Source of the DNA: Nymphaea colorata | Taxonomy: Eukaryota; Streptophyta; Magnoliopsida; Nymphaeales; Nymphaeaceae | Reading direction: 5' to 3' | Assembly: GCF_008831285.2 (NCBI RefSeq) | Contig: NC_045145.1 | Coordinates: forward strand, 24,676,802 to 24,740,801 | DNA length: 64,000 bases | Part shown: positions 57,584 through 64,000 of the stretch, piece after piece | How positions within the stretch are numbered: position 1 is the stretch's first letter | Layout: every line of letters starts with the position of its first letter | Position numbers and translations under genes: made by a program | The notes under the pieces: generated by a model | The model's input: the letters and a program-made list of their open reading frames with translations, nothing else | The model's database searches: none | What the model was told of the DNA's origin: nothing

Positions 57584-60154
57584 ATGGCTGCAGCCAGTTT
57601 GTCACCTTTTCCCATAAGCTTTCTTCTGTGTTGCTTCCTTACCTTGACTATAGTGCTTGGCGAGGAAGAGGTATCACCAGCTTTTGTTTCTCTAAGCAAT
57701 GTGACCGATGAATTTGCATTGCTATCCTTCAAATCCCAGGTAACCAGAGACCCCTACAATGTACTCTCAAACTGGAACTCAAACATTTCCTTCTGCCAAT
57801 GGAATGGAGTTTCATGCAGCCGTAGTTCACAAAGGGTTGTTGCTCTGAACCTCACCGACAAGGCACTTGAAGGTACCCTCTCCCCATACATCAGCAATCT
57901 CTCCTTCTTGCAAGTTCTTCATCTTATCGTTGATTTTAGCCGCCTCCCTTCATTGAAAATACTTTCCATATGGGGAAACCATTTTAAAGGGTTAATTCCA
58001 CAAACACTAAGCCATTGTCAAGGTCTCCAAACACTGTCAGCAGCGGGCAACCAATTCTATGGAAGCATCCCAAAGTTTCTAGGCAGTTTGTCAGAACTCA
58101 AGTACTTAAACATTGGTGGTAATAGGCTCACTGGCACCATTCTAGTTGCTTTGGGTAATCTCTCAAAACTGGGGTGGTTTTTTATCAGTGAAAATCAGAA
58201 ACAGGGGAACATTCCTTCTAAGTATGGAAGCCTAACCCACTTGATGGCCTTTAGCATGCAAAGGAACAATCTCACTGGTACACTGCCTGAGAGCTTGTTT
58301 ACCTATCCGCTCTTTGGGGTTTGAGTTTCATGACCAATCAACTAACAGGCATCTCCCAAAAGATGCTGGCTGCTTCCTGCCCAATCTCCGATGACTCTAT
58401 ATGCATATAAATAATTTTGATGGCCCTCTCCCAGCTTCTCTTTCTAATGCTACAAGACTTCAAGTTCTTAGTGCAGAAAGCAATAAATTTAGTGCTCAGA
58501 TACCATTAGAATAGGTAGTCTGTCACAACTCAAGTACCTTTCACTTGGGGAAATACGTTGACCAATGTCCCTGGCAACCGAGAGCTCTCCATTCTCACAT
58601 CCTTCACTAGGTGTCGGATGCTAGAGGAACTTTATCTATCACAAAACCTTTTGAACGGCATTCTTCCTACCTCTGTTGGAAACCTGACAGCCACCTTGTC
58701 GAAACTTGACCTTTCCTCTAATCAGATTGAAGGTACTATCCCATTAGCCCTAGCCAACTTGACCAAGTTAATTTCCTTAAAGTTGAGTTCCTACAAAATA
58801 AAGGGCTCATTACACCAAATATAGGACAGATGCACAGCTTATAGGTGTTGCTTCTTGACAACAATGCATTAGAAGGCCCAATCCCACTATCATTCTACCA
58901 GTTGGTCTGCATGTATGCTCTTGATATTGGACACAACATGCTAATTGGGTCAATTTCAAGCTCTATAAACAATCTCATTAGTTTGTACAGGCTGTATCTA
59001 AGTTCAAACAATTTGTCATCAACACTACCGCCTCGTCTTTGTGAGTTGAAGGACTTGTGGGAGCTATACTTGCAGGACAACTCCTTCACTGGTCACCTGC
59101 CATTGGGTATCGGGAATTTTATCATCATGGACCATATGGATATCTCTGCAAACAAGCTGAGTGGAGAATTGCCTGCATCATTATCAAAGCTCCAAATGCT
59201 AGAGTATTTGAATCTCTCTCAGAACACATTTGATGGTCGCATTCCTGAACAACTTCATCACATGCTAAGCCTTGGCACTATTGACCTTTCCCATAACAAG
59301 CTTTCTGGTGAGATACAAAATCATTGGAGAAACTTCAATACATCCAGGTCTTGGACTTGTCCTTCAATCTATTGGAAGGAGAGATTCCAAGTGGTGGAAA
59401 GTTTGCAAACCTTTATGTCGAGTCATTCCTAGGGAACTATGCACTACGTGGAGCTCCCAAATTCCAAGTCCCATTGTGCTTACACAAAACAGAGAGACAA
59501 AGTAAGAGAAATGTAGCTGAAGTCATTGTCACTTGCACAATTGGAGGCTCAACACTTTTGGTCATTGTTTGGACACTCATTGGTATCTCATGCTATAGAA
59601 AGAAGCGGTTGTTGAAACATCCCAATGACATTGAAAGGTTACAAGAAATTACAGTTCCGATGATTTCTCACAGAGAGTTAGTGCACGGAACGAGCAACTT
59701 CAGTAATGCAAATTTTCTTGGGAAAGGTTTGGTTCAGTGTACAAAGGAATTCTAGCGGATCGAACGACAGTGGCTGTTAAGGTCCTTAATTTGTTATTTG
59801 AGGGAGCATCTAAAAGTTTTGACATCGAGTGCACTGTCATGCGCCAAATCAGGCACCGAAATCTCGTGAAAGTCATTGCGTCTTGCTCTAGTAGAGATTT
59901 CAAGGCTTCAGTTCTCCAATACATGCCCCTTGGGGGCCTAGAAGTCTATCTAGATTCAGATGGCCATCACTTGAATCTCGTTCAGAGATTGGATATCATG
60001 ATAGATGTGGCTTGTGCTCTAAAATATCTTCACCATGGTTACTCGGAGAACATGACAGCATACGTCAGCGATTTTGGCATTGTAAAGATTCTAGTTGGTC
60101 AGAATTATTCTACTCTTACAGCCACTCTGGGAACCACAGGGTACATTGCACCAG
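57584..60154 (+). pseudogene. LRR receptor-like kinase pseudogene (Xa21/EFR/FLS2-like, LRR-XII)
   Basis: The intact family comprises plasma-membrane receptors for microbial patterns with a non-RD cytoplasmic kinase. In order: signal peptide (MAAASLSPFPISFLLCC), LRR N-cap (TDEFALLSFKSQV, SNWNSNISFCQWNGVSC), and about 15-20 LRRs (NLSxLxxLxLxxNxLxGxIP). Then come a transmembrane helix (STLLVIVWTLIGISCY, about 59547), a juxtamembrane part and the kinase (FLGKG, VAVKVLN, HRNLVKVIASCS, YVSDFGIVK, GTTGYIAP). Exon 1 ends CCAG/GTATGT at 60154, the intron position usual for this subfamily. Lesions: TGA at 58322, stops around 58410 and 58508, a stop near 58822, frame changes near 59320 and 59727. The kinase goes from HHGYSEN straight to MTAYVSDFG, so the HCDLKPxN catalytic loop is deleted. 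LRR numbers are also reduced near 57930. The second exon was not found; a gap lies 760 bp on. Confidence 0.9.
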
Positions 60155-60413
60155 GTATGTATCTCTTTTTATTTTTGTCTTTTTATAAATTTGTGTTTCA
60201 CGAAGTGTGAGTATAATTGCCTGAACCATTTCTTGAGTCAACGTGACCTCACTTTGAGTTCTTATATGTGTGTGTGCATGTGAACACATTCTCTTCTCTT
60301 CAATTCACAGAGAAAGTGGAAGAGAGGATGGGATCACATGAGAGGGGCTGGAGAGGTCATAAGGTGAGATAGAAAGACAAAGAGAGAGTGGGTGGGTTTG
60401 CCAGTCCTAGTTG

Positions 60414-60488
<75 letters not shown>

Positions 60489-60681
60489 TTCATTCATTCA
60501 TCTATTTATATTGAAATCAGCTGGCTAAGCTTTTTTTTTTTAATTTTGTATTGTTTAAAACATTGCAAAAAATGCATTGATGATAGTCAATGTTTTGGCA
60601 ACCCTTTTTAGCATTGAGACCATTTTTAGGGTCACAAAATAAGAAAAGAGTCATCCGTAACATAGGTAGCCCACTGATTTC

Positions 60682-60738
<57 letters not shown>

Positions 60739-60914
60739 GGTCTTGACTTACATGGTTTAGCTAATTTACTCTTTTGTGGTTTGCAATATAATATCAATAA
60801 ATATATTAATTGATGTGCAACAACCCCATGATCCTTCTAATCATCATGATTTGGTAGTTCACGCATATAAGAACAACACACAAGTGGTTCCTAGCTCAAT
60901 AATGTAAAGGTCAT
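60155..60914. other. intron or downstream DNA with CT and TA microsatellites
   Basis: (CT)n at 60415-60447 runs into (TA)n at 60449-60485, and a second (TA)n lies at 60685-60734. No receptor kinase second exon (expected to begin with EYG) was recognised before the gap. Confidence 0.6.
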
Positions 60915-61014
60915 NNNNNNNNNNNNNNNNNNNNNNNNNNNNNNNNNNNNNNNNNNNNNNNNNNNNNNNNNNNNNNNNNNNNNNNNNNNNNNNNNNNNNN
61001 NNNNNNNNNNNNNN
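60915..61014. other. assembly gap, exactly 100 N
   Basis: A run of 100 undetermined bases, the conventional length for a gap of unknown size. It is flanked by repeats at 60685 and 61127, which likely caused the break. Confidence 1.
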
Positions 61015-61126
61015 TTTTGAAAAAATAAGATAAATATACCAAAGAATCATCCACTCTGGCCGATCTTTACAATGTCCCAATCAGTCTATGATGGGTAGCT
61101 GCCTTGAACGTCTATTGGTTCTAAAC

Positions 61127-61320
61127 AGGATAGGAAATGGTTGATGTACATCGATTCTACATACTACTAGCATTTAACCGGGGTGCCTGGCAATGTTATC
61201 ACCATGAACAACTATCAATTAAAGTCTTTTACAGATTCCCTTCCAGAAAAATTCGCGTTCTTTTGTTTAATTCAATTTGTTGGAAGAGTCAAGTCTACTG
61301 CCCTCAATCAATCACAAAGG
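61127..61320. repeat. dispersed direct repeat A, copy 1
   Basis: GGATAGGAAATGGTTGAT, ATCGATTCTAC, ACTACTA and TTGTTGGAAGAGTCAAGTCT recur in order at 62838-63020. Confidence 0.8.
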
Positions 61321-61623
61321 TTGTCAATAATATTACACTGAGATTACCCTAGGTTAAAAAAATTATATTTTTTTTTTTTTAAAACTTTCTGATTTAATTT
61401 TTTTAATAAGAAAAAACAGTAAATAGGCAGAAATGGATCAGCCGGAGTTTCAAAAAATAAATGTTATTATTTAAAAAAATGATTTGATGATCTGATAAAC
61501 ATAATGATGAGAAATTTATGAAACACTTTTTAAAATATTAAAGTAAATTTTGAACCTAAAAATCGTTAGCTTCACCACTATGTACGCTCGTGAATGGGTT
61601 TTTAAATTGACCAGGGTCTTGAA

Positions 61624-61932
61624 TAGGGTTGCACATGAGGAGATGAGCTCGAGTTGAGCCAGCTCAAGCTTGAGTCGACTCAGAAATCTCAAGTTGAGCT
61701 CAATAAAACAAGCTTGAGCTGGACTCGACAATACAACATCGAGCTCAAACTCAACTCATTTGACTCGTTTATGTGAAGCATGTTTCCTTTTTTTTAAACT
61801 CGTTCATTTATAGTTGAGCTAACTAGAGTTCTTACAACTCAAACTCAACTGCTTTAACATTTCTAGTATACGCTTGAACTTGAGCTGAAGTTTATGAGTG
61901 GTTTTTAAGCTGGCTTGACTCATGCAGCCATA
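61624..61932. mobile_element. hAT-like fragment of the AGCTCGAG-rich family
   Basis: It starts TAGGGTTGCACATGAG and ends GACTCATGCAGCCATA (complement TATGGCTGCATGAGTC), similar to the ends of the element at 50604. The interior has GAGCTCGAGTTGAGC and AACTCAACTC words. No matching target duplication, so it is degraded or internally deleted. Confidence 0.5.
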
Positions 61933-62052
61933 AACTCGAGTGGTAAATGACGACTCATGAGTCATGGAGACTACAGTGAAACTTGACTTGAAAGTCAAGA
62001 AAAGGATTGAGCTTGACCCCAACTTAACCCACTCCCACACAGCCATATAGAC

Positions 62053-62244
62053 AGCCGACAAGCCAACAGCTGGCACCCCAAGAATGATGTTTGGCCGGAT
62101 GGCACCCTGAAGAACTATGCACCGAACATTTGCGTGGTCAATGGGGCAAGACTTAGCGACTCAAACCTAAATAGTGTCAATGCCAAGTGGAACGTGAAGA
62201 CAATTCACTTTAAGATCACATCAATGGACTTTTTCTATTTGTAG
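62053..62244 (+). pseudogene. unrecognised coding-like fragment
   Basis: An open stretch with no Met start reads SWHPKNDVWPDGTLKNYAPN, ICVVNGARLSDSNLNSVN, AKWNVKTIHFKITSMDFFYL and stops at 62242-62244. The composition (Trp, Asn, Asp, Pro, few Leu repeats) is unlike the random frames around it. It seems to be a remnant of a real exon. I do not recognise the family. It directly follows the hAT-like fragment. Confidence 0.35.
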
Positions 62245-62370
62245 CTCTTCATATTTCTACAACAGCGCCTTACTTGGCACAGAAGACTACATCAACAAGT
62301 CTCTTTCTTAGCAGCCCTCACCGTAACAACTTATACAATTTCAATATCTTGTTCTCTTTTTGCCACATTT
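62222..62370. repeat. dispersed direct repeat B, copy 1
   Basis: CATATTTCTACAACAGCGCC, TTACTTGGCACAGAAGA, TTCTTAGCAGCCCT and CTCTTTTTGCCA recur in the same order at 63050-63220. Confidence 0.75.
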
Positions 62371-62669
62371 TGACTCCATTTTTCTTTTTAAATGGACATT
62401 GGACAAGTTTTCTATTCTTAATTAATTTTATATTCCTCAATTCCTTATTCCAAAAAATTAAATTTTAATTTTTTTTATTTGCATATAAATCACATAGGCC
62501 ATTTGTTATTAGAAATTTTTTACACAAGCCAAATTGATTTGTTTTTTAATTGCCAACTGGTAAGTTTACATTAATTGCCCAGTATTGGCTTTGCCCTGCA
62601 CTCCCAATGAGGCATTTTGCTCCCTATAAATTCATACCATGTGAGGGGTAACTTTTTTTTTTTACTAAT

Positions 62670-62838
62670 TTTCAAGGGCATCTTCCAATTTAAATCAGAT
62701 ATCCACCCAAACTGTTAAAAAAAAAACAGATGAGAAAAAAATAATATTTAATTAAGAAGTTAGATCATATTCAGATTTAAAAAAGGACATTCAATCAGAT
62801 TCATATATACATAAATATCTGATCAGATTCAAATTCAG
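62670..62838. repeat. GGATTC-type dispersed repeat, copy 5 (short)
   Basis: It contains AGATTTAAAAAAGGACATTC, a decayed core, with AATCAGATTCATATATAC and CTGATCAGATTCAAATTCAG words. Confidence 0.5.
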
Positions 62839-63020
62839 ATAGGATAGGAAATGGTTGATATAAATCGATTCTACGTACTACTATCGGTGCCAAGCAATCT
62901 TATGATCATGAACAATTAGCAACGTTCTTTCGTAGATTCTCTTCTTCCAAGAAATTTCACCTTCATTTTTTGTTTAATTTAAATTGTTGGAAGAATCAAG
63001 TCTACTTCTCTTTAAAAGAA
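62838..63020. repeat. dispersed direct repeat A, copy 2
   Basis: It matches 61127-61320 with about 80% identity by eye. Adjacent repeat B is also duplicated, so A and B probably belong to one larger duplicated block. Confidence 0.8.
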
Positions 63021-63049
63021 AGTGATATCATTTGTTATTTCCACACTCA

Positions 63050-63220
63050 GTGCCAATGGGACCTTTTCTAATTGGTAGGACTTCTTATTTCTACATCACC
63101 GCCTTGCTTGGCACGGAAGATTAATCAAAAATTATGTTCTTAGCAGCCCTTATCGTAACAACATATTTCCAATATCATGTGCTCTTTTTGCCAGGTTTTC
63201 TACTCTATCCTTTTTTGGTT
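63050..63220. repeat. dispersed direct repeat B, copy 2
   Basis: It matches 62222-62370. In this copy A precedes B directly (62838-63220). Around the first copies, A and B are separated by about 900 bp that include the hAT fragment, so the hAT element and flanking DNA may have been inserted between them. Confidence 0.75.
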
Positions 63221-63645
63221 TCTTAATTGAGTACACTCCATTTAGTGCATGGGCTTATTGGACATTTAGAACTCAGCTATGTACAATACCACTGATCAGG
63301 TGATCGACGTTACTGGAATCAGTCAGAATCAGCTGGAATGGGGCGACAAATCACTTCCAATAAATGCTTCCATTGGGAGGACCGAGAGTCGTTATTGTTT
63401 GTACTGGAAAGGCGTTGTGGTTTTTTGTAATGAAGGGCCAAACCGGACACATAGTGTTGGATGTGTCCGTAATAAAGTGCCTTCATAGGATATATTTGGT
63501 GTAGTGGACACATTACTCTGGACTAATGTTCCCTCATGTGCAAGCATCATCAATCACCTTCCCTTTCTTACCAGCTGTTCTTCCATTTTCTCTCCTGGAC
63601 AAACCTGGTGGTGAGTCATTCACCATAACCTCACTCTCCAAACCA

Positions 63646-63988
63646 GTCATTTGTTTGCTAGTTTTCATTCCATCCAAACAGCAAGAATCCTGAAATGTAT
63701 TTTTTAATGGAGCAGAAACAATCAAACCTGATGAGGACTCACGGTTCTCCCCTTTGATTCTTTTTGTTATCAATTGATTCTCCATCTCCTGCTCTATCTT
63801 CTCGTTGCCCACCAGCTGGTTGCACTTCAAGTTACTCCGCAATTGCTGGTCTCTTGTAAATCAATTCATTCCAATCTTTCTGGGTCTAATGTTTCTTTTC
63901 GACTTCCATCTACCCACGGAGAAACCGAAACTTGCTTTCCCCTAATTCTGGTTCTGCTTTTGATCTGGGTCTCTCCTTTATTAACTCC
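63646..63988 (-). mobile_element. LINE ORF1 leader remnant, second copy
   Basis: It matches 24428-24785 in the same orientation, sharing CTGATGAGGACTCACGGTTC, TTATCAATTGATTCTCCATC, AAGTTACTCCGCAATTGCTG and TGATCTGGGTCTCTCCTTTA. The minus strand is open for 102 codons (63842-63534) with NEKIEQEMENQLITKR and ENGRTAGKKGKVIDDA. It has no DUF4283 core within the window. Assignment to LINE rests on the copy at 24169. Confidence 0.55.
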
Positions 63989-64000
63989 TCATTTTTTCCC

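Noticed and set aside
1-64000. CRISPR array or bacterial operon features
   Set aside because: No regular repeat-spacer pattern; splicing, TATA boxes and plant transposons show a eukaryotic nuclear sequence.

Overview
This window looks like nuclear DNA of a flowering plant. It is AT-rich, gene-poor and scaffold-assembled (a run of exactly 100 N at 60915-61014). It carries canonical GT-AG introns, TATA boxes, long TA and GA/CT microsatellites, and plant-specific families: an LRR receptor kinase of the Xa21/EFR/FLS2-like group, a secreted subtilase, a plant GH2 beta-galactosidase and DUF4283-type LINE ORF1. I could not place the species. Most of the window is decayed transposable elements and gene remnants. 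The only intact, promoter-bearing coding units I can defend are two tandem copies of a small secreted peptide gene.

Layout. 1-310: palindromic MITE-like element. 310-6900: unassigned noncoding DNA. 6924-7726: two exons of a GH2 beta-galactosidase pseudogene with a destroyed splice acceptor. 9702-15414: a subtilisin-like protease pseudogene in four exons. Its third intron (4.3 kb) holds a probable LTR-derived insertion, and its 3' end gives way to a ~270-bp tandem repeat. 16150-18020: extremely AT-rich tract with two internal duplications. 18027-18397: MITE. 19391-24800: a nest of retroelements (truncated Ty3/gypsy-like element with one LTR, inserted beside a LINE ORF1; a second LTR end with primer binding site; a second LINE remnant). 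26290-40260: dispersed GGATTC-rich repeats, a copia RNase H remnant, a DNA-ligase exon remnant and two copies of a small element with perfect 9-bp target-site duplications (29373-29608, 40653-40839).

40857-48921: the most interesting part. A ~3.5-kb direct tandem duplication (41788-45314 and 45315-48921) carries one copy each of a 72-residue signal-peptide protein. An older, diverged partial third copy lies upstream at 40857-41300. The second copy has repair-style filler DNA, namely an inverted patch copied from just downstream and a direct patch copied from the gene's own signal-peptide codons. 48826-51409: GC-armed and AGCTCGAG-rich hAT-like elements. 52889-55645: a second tandem duplication that resembles the upstream DNA of the receptor kinase gene. 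57584-60154: LRR receptor-like kinase pseudogene with frameshifts and a missing catalytic loop. 60915-64000: assembly gap, repeat duplications, a hAT fragment and a third LINE-related remnant.

The genes do not form a pathway. The picture is an accessory plant region in which defence-type or secreted gene families (receptor kinase, subtilase, small secreted peptide) duplicate and decay among transposons.
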